From: an uncultured Acetatifactor sp. | GTDB taxonomy: Bacteria; Bacillota; Clostridia; Lachnospirales; Lachnospiraceae | Reading direction: 5' to 3' | Assembly (NCBI GenBank): GCA_910579755.1 | Contig: CAJTVB010000038.1 | Coordinates: 1 to 25,730, forward strand | DNA length: 25,730 nt | Shown: positions 9,048 to 15,752 of the stretch, piece after piece | Layout: each line of letters starts with the position of its first letter | Position numbering within the stretch: the first letter of the stretch is position 1 | Notes under the pieces: model-generated | Seen by the model: only the letters and a program-made list of their open reading frames with translations | Told to the model about the DNA's origin: nothing | Database searches by the model: none | Translations under genes and position numbers: made by a program

Positions 9048-9524
9048 ATGACCAGAGAACAAAAACAACAGTTTACATTAAGGATTACACAGGCGAATTC
9101 CACGGAAATGGTAGTGATCCTGTATGAAATGCTTCTTTGCTACATGGATGAGGGCAGAAATGCCCTTAACAGTAAGGATCGGAACGGCTTTCGGGAGGCT
9201 ATGCGCAAAAGCAGAGCGTGTCTGGGGGAGCTGATGAACTCTCTGCGGCTGGAATACGAGCCGGGACCGTCGCTTCGTCAGCTGTATCTGTTCTGCATTC
9301 GGAGACTGGCTTGGGCAGAAGGTCGTGAAAAGGAGGACCCGCTGAGCGAGGTCGAGCGGGTCATTGTTCCTCTCAGAGATGCTTACGGACAGATCGCGGC
9401 CCGGAACCAAGCCGGGCCGGTCATGAAAAATTCTCAGACAGTTATTGCGGGGCTGACCTACGGAAAAAATTCTCTAACCGAAAACATGGCCGACCAGGGC
9501 ACGGGCCGGGGAATGTACGTTTAG
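9048..9524 (+). CDS. fliS: Flagellin export chaperone FliS
   Basis: Binds the C-terminus of newly made flagellin in the cytoplasm and keeps it unpolymerised until export. The FliS signature is visible at the N-terminus: FTLRITQANSTEMVVILYEM, followed by amphipathic helices (FREAMRKSRACLGELMNSL). The C-terminal segment VIAGLTYGKNSLTE is typical of Clostridial FliS. At 158 residues it is longer than the usual ~130. AAAGGGG lies about 6 bases upstream of ATG. It sits directly after its client flagellin. Its last 51 bases overlap the 3' end of the convergent yaaL gene. Confidence 0.88.
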   Translation: MTREQKQQFTLRITQANSTEMVVILYEMLLCYMDEGRNALNSKDRNGFREAMRKSRACLGELMNSLRLEYEPGPSLRQLYLFCIRRLAWAEGREKEDPLSEVERVIVPLRDAYGQIAARNQAGPVMKNSQTVIAGLTYGKNSLTENMADQGTGRGMYV

Positions 9525-9770
9525 AGATTCGTCGGCGCATTGCATTTCCCGTGCGGCTACATTCAGAAGATGCTTGTATCTCTTCTGGAGAGAATTGATC
9601 TCATAAATATAACTGTCGATCAGAGTTTCATCCAGTGCGTTGTCAAAACCCGCATAGGCCATGTCCAGGGCCCGGCGGGTTTTTTCTATGGAATCCTGCA
9701 GCGCCACGGGAGAAAGATCTTCCTCCGGCATAGAGCCTGTCTCTCTTTTTTGACTAAAAAACATTTTCAT
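9474..9770 (-). CDS. yaaL: YaaL/DUF2508 family small protein
   Basis: A 98-residue soluble, helical protein. The core ALQDSIEKTRRALDMAYAGF followed by LIDSYIYEINSLQKRY is the DUF2508 pattern. Biochemical role unknown. In Bacillus the family member yaaL lies beside bofA, and here bofA is the next gene, divergently placed, which supports both assignments. On the minus strand GGAAAGGA lies about 10 bases before ATG. The 3' end is antisense to the last 51 bases of fliS and no terminator hairpin separates them. Confidence 0.85.
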   Translation of the reverse strand: MKMFFSQKRETGSMPEEDLSPVALQDSIEKTRRALDMAYAGFDNALDETLIDSYIYEINSLQKRYKHLLNVAAREMQCADESLNVHSPARALVGHVFG

Positions 9771-9858
9771 GGCAGTGTGGTCCTTTCCATTGGGTTGTTA
9801 CAAGTATAGACGCTCTGCATGAAAATTATTCCAATTTCTTTAAAGATGAATAATTTTC

Positions 9859-9887
9859 GAATATATCTCTTTAAAAGGACATAGTGT
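9859..9887 (+). promoter_or_regulatory. Candidate sigma-E-like promoter upstream of bofA
   Basis: GAATATA (9859-9865), 14 bases, then CATAGTGT (9880-9887) partly resembles the sporulation sigma-E pattern (-35 ATA core, -10 CATAcaaT). The same stretch also contains TATAGT (9888-9893 region), a sigma-A-like -10 without a clear -35, so the call is uncertain. Confidence 0.3.
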
Positions 9888-9935
9888 ATAGTAAAAGGAT
9901 AACGGCTCAGACACATGGAGATTGTCTGAAGCGTA

Positions 9936-10235
9936 ATGGAAAAGATGCGGGCGGAAAATATGTGGGGAGAGTGGACGGGAGGTGCCGCTATACTGGCGGT
10001 CTGCGTACTGGCGGTGCTTGTGGGAATCGTCAGGAAAAAAATGGAGTGGCTTCTTAATGTGTTTATGCGGAGTGTTCTGGGCACCATAGCCATTTATTTT
10101 ATCAATGCGGCCCTGGCGGGAGCGGGCATAGACCTGGGAATCGGCATCAATGCACTGACTGTATTGACATCCGGAATCCTTGGATTTCCGGGGCTTGCGG
10201 TGCTTTACGGAATCGGGATCTATAAAATTTTGTAG
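9936..10235 (+). CDS. bofA: BofA family protein (pro-sigma-K processing inhibitor)
   Basis: A 99-residue integral membrane protein. In Bacillus, BofA restrains the SpoIVFB protease that activates sigma-K in the mother cell. Visible: an N-terminal membrane segment (AAILAVCVLAVLVGIV), a second hydrophobic stretch (VLGTIAIYFINAALAG), and the family's C-terminal signature INALTVLTSGILGFPGLAVL. The start is ambiguous: ATG codons at 9936, 9945 and 9960 are in frame and none has a strong Shine-Dalgarno; GGAAAAG before 9945 is the best. The neighbour yaaL supports the call. It suggests a sporulation history, but BofA homologues also occur in non-sporulating relatives. Confidence 0.9.
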   Translation: MEKMRAENMWGEWTGGAAILAVCVLAVLVGIVRKKMEWLLNVFMRSVLGTIAIYFINAALAGAGIDLGIGINALTVLTSGILGFPGLAVLYGIGIYKIL

Positions 10236-10271
10236 ACATTTGACAAAAAATAATTTTTTTTCGTTACCTAC

Positions 10272-10300
10272 TTGCCAACGGAGTTAATACCGGTTATAAT
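10272..10300 (+). promoter_or_regulatory. Sigma-A-type promoter of the Tad operon
   Basis: TTGCCA (10272-10277, 5 of 6 consensus), 17-base spacer, TATAAT (10295-10300, perfect). Expected transcription start near 10307, giving a leader of about 125 bases before the prepilin peptidase. It is the only strong promoter seen before 20575, so it probably drives the whole Tad cluster. Confidence 0.8.
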
Positions 10301-10314
10301 CCGCTTACAACCTT

Positions 10315-10364
10315 TGAGCAGGGCAGCTCAGAAATTTCAAAAGTATTCAGATTTTCAAAATACT
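10315..10364 (+). promoter_or_regulatory. Two small hairpins in the Tad operon leader
   Basis: TGAGC/GCTCA (10315-10319 with 10326-10330, 6-base loop) and AGTATT/AATACT (10342-10347 with 10359-10364, 11-base loop). No T-run follows the first. They do not match a riboswitch class I can recognise, including c-di-GMP types. Confidence 0.35.
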
Positions 10365-10431
10365 CAGGTTTTCTTTGGGGCAGATTCCGCCTCGGGATTC
10401 AAGTACAAAACAGGATAAAGGAGATGGTGTA

Positions 10432-10935
10432 TTGGCAGCGTTGTGCGTGTTGCTGACAGCGGCGTGCGGATACGATTATCGAAAGAGGCGTATTCCGAAT
10501 TATTTGATTGCAGCTGCAGCGTTTCTGGGAGCGGGATGGCGCTTTCTGTCGGAAGGCGGAGGAGGTATTTTTTCCTTCGGGGCGGAGGCGGCTCTCATAA
10601 TGTGCCTGTTGTATCCCTTTTTTCGGATCGGGGCAGTGGGGGCCGGGGACGTAAAGCTGTTAGGGGTGACCGCAGGGTTTCTTCCCTTCGAAAAGATCTT
10701 ATGGTTCTTATTTTTTTCTATGCTGATCGCAGTGATATTTTCAATGGTAAGGTTTATGAAACAAAAGGATGCAAAAGAGCGGCTGGAGTATCTGCTGGCA
10801 TACCTGGCGGGTGTTGCCGTAAGCGGCAGATGGCGGCTCTACATGGAGGATGCGGAGGAGCGGCGTCGGACAGGGATCTGTCTTTCCGGCCCGGTATTCT
10901 TAAGTCTGCTTCTGTATTTGGGAGGTGTCTATTGA
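10432..10935 (+). CDS. tadV: Prepilin peptidase, A24 family (TadV/CpaA-like), first copy
   Basis: Membrane aspartic protease that cleaves the leader of Flp pilin and TadE-like pseudopilins. Start TTG at 10432 is preferred because AAAGGAG ends 8 bases upstream and the protein then begins directly with a membrane segment; a longer frame opens at a TTG at 10375 without a ribosome site. With this start (167 residues) the two catalytic aspartates are D15 in YDYRKRRIPN and D73 in GAGDVKLL, the canonical pair. Several hydrophobic segments follow. No N-terminal methylase domain is present, as usual for Tad. Its stop overlaps the TTG of the next gene by four bases (TTGA), so the genes are coupled. Confidence 0.92.
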   Translation: MAALCVLLTAACGYDYRKRRIPNYLIAAAAFLGAGWRFLSEGGGGIFSFGAEAALIMCLLYPFFRIGAVGAGDVKLLGVTAGFLPFEKILWFLFFSMLIAVIFSMVRFMKQKDAKERLEYLLAYLAGVAVSGRWRLYMEDAEERRRTGICLSGPVFLSLLLYLGGVY

Positions 10936-11939
10936 AGGATGTATTGAAAGAAGAAAACGGAAGGACGTTGGCCCTGTGTGACACAGAAGAGGAATATGCT
11001 CAGCTTATGACGGAGTTTTTAAGGAAGAACAGGGAGCTTCCCTGGGAGATCCATACCTACACGGATGCGCAGGAAATGCTGAAGCAGGAAAAATCCGCGG
11101 CAATGGTGGTAGTTTCCGAGTCGGCATATTGTGAGGCACTGCAATCTGTCTGTCCCGGAAGGCTTGTGGTGTTGAGTGAGAGCGGAGTGGTCAGGTGGGA
11201 AAATATATTTTATGTGGATAAGTATCAGCGGGCGGAGGATGTGCTTACACAGCTGCTGGCGATCTACGTGGAGTTTGCGGATACACCCCTGCCAAGGCTT
11301 GGAAAAAAGTGCAGCGCTGTGCTGATCGGAAATTATACACCGATACACCGCAGTATGCAGACCTCTTTTGCACTGACAATGAGCCAGCTGCTGGCACGGG
11401 AGCATTCCGTTCTCTACCTGAACTTTGAGCACTATGCCGGAATCTCTGAGCTGCTTTTAGATATGCAGACTCTGGATTTGGCGGACCTGCTGTACTTTCT
11501 GGGGGCGGAAAAGGAAAAATTCCGACTCCGCATGCGGACCATGCTGAAGCGTATCGGAAATCTTGACTATATTCCGCCTATGAAATCCGGACAGAATCTG
11601 TTGACCGTGCCGGCGGCAGAATGGCTGGGGCTTCTGCGTAAAATAGACGAGCTGGGGGAATACGAATATGTGATTCTGGATTTGAGCGAGAGCATGCAGG
11701 GACTTTTTGATATTCTGCGCCAATGCCGGCAGATTTACACACTGACTCAGGAGAACCGGGTCGCCCGAAGTAAACTGCTTCAGTATGAACAGATTTTGGC
11801 GCTGTATGAGTATGACGATGTGCTGGAAAAGACAAAATGCCTGAAGCTTCCTCACATCCGCAAGGTTCCGGAGGAGCTGGAACAGCTGACGAAGGGGGAA
11901 CTGGCCGGGCTGGTACGCGACCTGCTGAAAGAGCTTTGA
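10932..11939 (+). CDS. TadZ/CpaE-like protein with degenerate P-loop
   Basis: Start TTG at 10932 is chosen for the GGAGG six bases upstream and the TTGA overlap with the prior stop; an open frame running further upstream is only a shadow of that gene. The 335 residues show an N-terminal receiver-like alpha/beta domain (about 12-115), whose usual phosphate-accepting Asp after a hydrophobic strand is replaced (MVVVSESAY). Next comes a MinD/ParA-like domain: a strand (AVLIGNY), a loop where KGGxGKTT should be but reads TPIHRSMQT, a VLYLNFEHYAG strand, and YVILDLSES at the Walker A' / switch position. TadZ/CpaE proteins localise Tad machinery. Loss of the signature lysines suggests no ATP hydrolysis. 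Position between peptidase and TadA fits cpaE. Family call is from layout and neighbours. Confidence 0.8.
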   Translation: MKDVLKEENGRTLALCDTEEEYAQLMTEFLRKNRELPWEIHTYTDAQEMLKQEKSAAMVVVSESAYCEALQSVCPGRLVVLSESGVVRWENIFYVDKYQRAEDVLTQLLAIYVEFADTPLPRLGKKCSAVLIGNYTPIHRSMQTSFALTMSQLLAREHSVLYLNFEHYAGISELLLDMQTLDLADLLYFLGAEKEKFRLRMRTMLKRIGNLDYIPPMKSGQNLLTVPAAEWLGLLRKIDELGEYEYVILDLSESMQGLFDILRQCRQIYTLTQENRVARSKLLQYEQILALYEYDDVLEKTKCLKLPHIRKVPEELEQLTKGELAGLVRDLLKEL

Positions 11940-12102
11940 GAGGGAAGGCAGCGAGACCAGCGGGATTTAGCGGGGCAGGAGGCTGCGGTGATGTTGGGGG
12001 GCGGTGGGGCCGGGAAATGCAGTGATGCCGGGGATATAGGATTGGAGACATTTAGGCGGGGAATGGACTGGCCTGCGGTATCGGAAATAGACAGGAGATA
12101 CA

Positions 12103-13320
12103 ATGGAATACTTGGAATTAAAAAAAGAGTTGCGCAGGAAGATTCAGGAGCGCATGGATTACATGAAGGATTACACCGACGTGGAGGTGGAGGAAGCCAT
12201 CGATGAAGCCATAACAGGACAAAAGGATTTGGTGGCATGCCCGGTGGAGATGCGCAGACGCCTGCGGAAGGAATTGTTTGATTCCCTGCGCCGTCTGGAT
12301 CTGTTGCAGATTTTTGTGGAGGACAGCACGGTAACGGAGATCATGGTCAATGGAAAAGACCATATTTTTGTGGAGCGGGGAGGAGGGCTGCAGGAGCTGG
12401 ATATAGCCTTCGAATCCACGGAAAAGCTGCAGGATGTAATTCAGCAGATTGTTTCGGGCTGCAACCGGGTGGTGAACGAGGCCTCGCCGATTGTAGACGC
12501 CAGACTTTCCGACGGTTCCAGGGTTAACATTGTTATGAATCCAGTAGCGCTGAACGGTCCCATTGTAACGATCAGAAGGTTTCCGGAAAAGCCGGTGACT
12601 ATGGAGCAGCTGCTTCGATGGTCGTCCATTTCGCAGGAGGCGGCGGAATTTCTCAAAAGGCTGGTGAAGGCCGGGTACAATATTTTTATCAGCGGCGGAA
12701 CGGGAAGCGGCAAGACCACCTTGCTAAATGTGCTGTCTCAGTATATTCCCCGGGAGGAGAGAGTGATCACCATTGAGGACAACGCCGAGCTTCAGCTTCA
12801 GGGCCTGTCCAATCTAGTACGACTGGAGACCCGGAACAGCAATGTGGAGGGATGCCGGGAGATCACCATTCGGGAGCTCATCCGCACATCTCTGCGCATG
12901 CGTCCTGACAGGATTATCGTGGGGGAGGTGAGAGGAGCGGAAGCTATTGATATGTTGCAGTGTATGAACAGCGGCCATGACGGAAGCATGTCCACCGGAC
13001 ATGCCAACAGCGGAAGGGATATGCTGTCCAGGCTGGAAAATATGGTTCTTATGGGAATGGAGATACCTCTTATGGCTATCCGGCAGCAGGTGGCTTCAGC
13101 CATTGACGTTATCGTGCACCTGGGGAGGCTTCGGGACAAATCCAGGAGGGTTCTGGAGATTACGGAGGTGTTGGAGTGCAGGGATAATGAAATTATACTG
13201 AATCCACTGTTTGTATTTGAAGAGGCGGGTGAGGATGATGAAGGACACATTATTGGCAAACTTCAAAAAAAGAGTGAGCTGCTTCGGGAGGATAAGCTTA
13301 AGGCGGCAGGACTATTATGA
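12103..13320 (+). CDS. tadA: TadA/CpaF secretion ATPase
   Basis: Hexameric cytoplasmic motor that drives Flp pilus assembly. The 405 residues have an N-terminal domain with LLQIFVEDSTVTEIMVNG (typical CpaF), then the ATPase core: Walker A GGTGSGKTT (198-206), Asp box VITIEDNAEL (221-230), Walker B RIIVGEVRG (270-278) and His box GHDGSMSTGHAN (291-302). All catalytic motifs are intact. AGGAG lies about 6 bases before ATG. A 163-base G-rich gap separates it from the TadZ-like gene, while its own 3' end overlaps the tadB start by about 86 bases. Confidence 0.97.
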   Translation: MEYLELKKELRRKIQERMDYMKDYTDVEVEEAIDEAITGQKDLVACPVEMRRRLRKELFDSLRRLDLLQIFVEDSTVTEIMVNGKDHIFVERGGGLQELDIAFESTEKLQDVIQQIVSGCNRVVNEASPIVDARLSDGSRVNIVMNPVALNGPIVTIRRFPEKPVTMEQLLRWSSISQEAAEFLKRLVKAGYNIFISGGTGSGKTTLLNVLSQYIPREERVITIEDNAELQLQGLSNLVRLETRNSNVEGCREITIRELIRTSLRMRPDRIIVGEVRGAEAIDMLQCMNSGHDGSMSTGHANSGRDMLSRLENMVLMGMEIPLMAIRQQVASAIDVIVHLGRLRDKSRRVLEITEVLECRDNEIILNPLFVFEEAGEDDEGHIIGKLQKKSELLREDKLKAAGLL

Positions 13321-14056
13321 CCAATGCTGGAAAAAGGGGGAGAGGACAACGGCGGTTGTGCTTTCCGGTTTGGCGGTTTGCCTTCTGGCATGGTTTTTTT
13401 ACAGAAGTCTGTGGGCAGCGATTCCTCTTTCAGCGGCCGGCGTGCTCTGCTTTTGCGGGATCCGGAGAAAAAGCCATGAAAAGGCCGGAGAAGAGCTGGG
13501 AGATCAGTTCCGGGAGTGTATTTTGTCGGTGGCGGCGGCACTGCAGGCCGGATATTCTGCAGAAAACGCTTTTCGGGAGTGCAGGAAGGATATGGAGTTG
13601 ATGTATGGAAGGGATGCCATGATTTGCCGGGAGCTATTGCTGATTCACAGGGGGCTGGATATCAACATTACCCTGGAGGAGCTTCTGGCAGATATGGGAC
13701 GGCGAAGCGGCAGTGATGAAATCAGACAGTTTGCGGAAGTATTTGCAGCCGCCAAAAGAAATGGCGGTAATTTGTCTGAAATCATCAAAAGCTCGGCAGC
13801 GCTGATCGGGAGAAAAATAGAAGTAAGACAGGAAATCCGGGCCATTTTGGGGGGACGGAAAATGGAGCTGTCCATTATGAAAGGAATGCCTTTTGCCATT
13901 TTGACTTATATCAGTTTCTCTAATCCCGGGTATTTTGACAGGCTGTATCATAATCCACAGGGAATCATAATTATGACCGGGTGCCTGGGTATTTATCTTG
14001 TCGCTTTTGTGCTGGGAGAGTGGATTATGGAGCACTTGAGGGCGGAGCTGGAATAA
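13235..14056 (+). CDS. tadB: TadB, type II secretion F-family platform protein
   Basis: Inner-membrane platform protein that couples the TadA motor to the growing pilus. Two membrane segments near the N-terminus (TTAVVLSGLAVCLLAWFF and AAIPLSAAGVLCF), a T2SF cytoplasmic helical domain with QFRECILSVAAALQAGYSAENAF and FAAAKRNGGNLSEII (strong TadB signatures), and a C-terminal hydrophobic stretch. The start is uncertain: ATG at 13235 (or 13238) with a weak AGAGG is chosen; the frame extends to a TTG at 13211. Either choice overlaps tadA by more than 80 bases. The membrane segments begin well after the overlap, so the function call is unaffected. Confidence 0.92.
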   Translation: MMKDTLLANFKKRVSCFGRISLRRQDYYDQCWKKGERTTAVVLSGLAVCLLAWFFYRSLWAAIPLSAAGVLCFCGIRRKSHEKAGEELGDQFRECILSVAAALQAGYSAENAFRECRKDMELMYGRDAMICRELLLIHRGLDINITLEELLADMGRRSGSDEIRQFAEVFAAAKRNGGNLSEIIKSSAALIGRKIEVRQEIRAILGGRKMELSIMKGMPFAILTYISFSNPGYFDRLYHNPQGIIIMTGCLGIYLVAFVLGEWIMEHLRAELE

Positions 14057-14091
14057 AGGCTGTTGTTATAGTGATGGGCGGATAAACGATT

Positions 14092-15507
14092 ATGGGAAAA
14101 GAAGCGGATGGAGGCAGCATGGACGGACGGGAACACGATATGAAAAAAGGTCTTTTTTCTATATTTTACAATATGGCCCTGTTTCTCTATAAAAAGGCCT
14201 GTACATGGGGACTGCCTTTGTTTTCTTCCCGGCAGGTAGAGGCAGACTTGATGCAGCTGCACCCTGGAGAAAATATTGAATGGGTCAAAACGAACTATTA
14301 TGTTAAAAAGCTTGGAATGATCTTGGGAATTTTACTGATTGGCGGAGCTCTGGGCATTGCGGTCAGACTCAGTGCGCTGGGAATGTCGCTGCTGGATCAG
14401 GATGGCAGGCTCACCAGAGGGGGCTGTCTGGACGGAGCAGTGGAATGGCAGCTTATTGCGGATGATGGAACCGGCAGGCGGGATATTCGTCTTTTGCTGT
14501 TTCCCAGGACACTGACAGAAGACGAGGCGGAGGAAATGTTGTTGCGGTTCCGAAGAGAGCTTCCAGGAAACATTCTGGGTAAAAACCAGGATTTACAGCA
14601 TGTAACTTTTCCGCTGGAGCTGCGGGACAGCTATGAGGGATATCCCTTTTGGGTAGAGTGGGAGAGCAGCAGGCCTGAAATTTTGGATTATGAGGGGAAT
14701 CCCTGTGAGACAAAGGCAGAGGAGAGGGTGACGCTTGGGGCGGAAATTGTATATGCTCAGGGCGGATACAGCTGGAAAGAGAATATTTCCGTAACTGTGG
14801 TTCCCCCTGGACTTACACCGGAAGAGCAAAGCTACAGGGAATTGGAAGAATATCTGACAATCCTGGAGCAGGAGGAGCGTGGAGAAGAGACTTATCAGCT
14901 GCCCTCCAGCTGGCGGGGCAGAGATCTCCAATGGCGTCTGAGAGTGGAGGACAACAGTCTGCTGCTTTGGGCGCTGGCGCTTGCGACGTCGGTTCTGATC
15001 TGCCATCTCTCCGACAGAGATCTTCATGAACGTCTGGAAAAAAGGAAAAAGAAGCTGAAACAGGAATATCCGGACGTGGTGTACAGGCTTGTGCTTCTTG
15101 TGGGGGCCGGGATGACGATCAGGGGAGCTTTTCAGAAAATGGCAGGAGACTATGAAAGGAAATGTAAAAAAGGAATCAAGGTCAGACCGGCTTGGGATGA
15201 GATTTTGTATACCTGCAGGGAACTTAGGGCAGGAGTATCGGAGGGGGCCGCCTATGAGCATTTTGGAAAGCGGACAGGACTGCGGGAGTATGTCCGGCTG
15301 AGCGGATTGCTTGCGCAGAATCTGAAAAAAGGAAACAGCATGCTTTTGGAACGGCTGCGGGAAGAGGCTGAGAAGACCGGCGAAGAGCGGCTTCTTCAGG
15401 GAAGGCGCCTGGGGGAGGAAGCAGGGACTAAATTATTGGTGCCCATGGTATTGATGCTGGCGGTGGTAATGGTGATGATTATGGTTCCGGCTTTTGGAAT
15501 CTTGTAA
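14092..15507 (+). CDS. tadC: Enlarged TadC with extracytoplasmic Ig-like insert
   Basis: Second platform protein of the Tad machine. The C-terminal part (about 306-471) is a T2SF domain: EYPDVVYRLVLLVGAGMTIRGAF, LRAGVSEGAAYEHFG, then a final membrane helix (449-471). Unusually, about 190 residues are inserted between a first membrane helix (73-97) and a second (288-305), so the insert should face outside. Its second half (about 167-238), with VEWESSRPEILDYEG and an alternating-strand VTLGAEI...NISVTVVPPG, resembles the 'atrophied' bacterial Ig-like fold. Ordinary TadC proteins are about 300 residues. The start is uncertain (ATG at 14092, 14119 or 14140). Its place after tadB and before flp fits TadC. 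Confidence 0.85.
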   Translation: MGKEADGGSMDGREHDMKKGLFSIFYNMALFLYKKACTWGLPLFSSRQVEADLMQLHPGENIEWVKTNYYVKKLGMILGILLIGGALGIAVRLSALGMSLLDQDGRLTRGGCLDGAVEWQLIADDGTGRRDIRLLLFPRTLTEDEAEEMLLRFRRELPGNILGKNQDLQHVTFPLELRDSYEGYPFWVEWESSRPEILDYEGNPCETKAEERVTLGAEIVYAQGGYSWKENISVTVVPPGLTPEEQSYRELEEYLTILEQEERGEETYQLPSSWRGRDLQWRLRVEDNSLLLWALALATSVLICHLSDRDLHERLEKRKKKLKQEYPDVVYRLVLLVGAGMTIRGAFQKMAGDYERKCKKGIKVRPAWDEILYTCRELRAGVSEGAAYEHFGKRTGLREYVRLSGLLAQNLKKGNSMLLERLREEAEKTGEERLLQGRRLGEEAGTKLLVPMVLMLAVVMVMIMVPAFGIL

Positions 15508-15575
15508 ACAGAAATATTGATTGGTATGCGCAAGAGGGTGTGTAACTCGCTCTATAAGCGCTCGGGGGTATACAT

Positions 15576-15752
15576 ATGAACAACTTAAAAAATTTTACCC
15601 AATTTATCGGGGAAGAAGAAGGTATGGGAACCGTAGAGATTATATTGATCATCGTGGTGCTTGTCGGTCTGGTAATTATCTTCAAGGGACAGATTGTCAG
15701 CATAGTAAACAGTCTTTTTGAAAAAATTACAGATCGGACGGGAAAGTTTTAG
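15576..15752 (+). CDS. flp: Flp-type (Flp1-like) type IVb pilin
   Basis: The main pilus subunit, 58 residues. Visible: a short charged leader (MNNLKNFTQFIGEEE), the processing region GMGTVEIIL with the conserved Glu five residues after the likely cleavage site, one hydrophobic helix (IILIIVVLVGLVIIF), and a short amphipathic tail. This is the standard plan of Firmicutes Flp1-like pilins. A G-rich GGGGG lies about 8 bases before the ATG. Two prepilin peptidases in the same cluster could process it. Its TAG stop shares one base with the GTG start of the next gene. Confidence 0.9.
   Translation: MNNLKNFTQFIGEEEGMGTVEIILIIVVLVGLVIIFKGQIVSIVNSLFEKITDRTGKF

Noticed and set aside
10301..10431. Riboswitch in the Tad operon leader, such as c-di-GMP type
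   Set aside because: Only two short hairpins are present; no conserved riboswitch core is recognisable.
10443..10931. Upstream extension of the TadZ-like frame
   Set aside because: It lies on the prepilin peptidase gene in another frame, and a good ribosome site with TTG start is found at 10932.
11988..12206. 72-codon frame with a perfect AGGAGG ribosome site in the G-rich gap
   Set aside because: It runs about 100 bases into tadA in another frame and encodes low-complexity Gly/Arg-rich sequence; kept only as a remote possibility.
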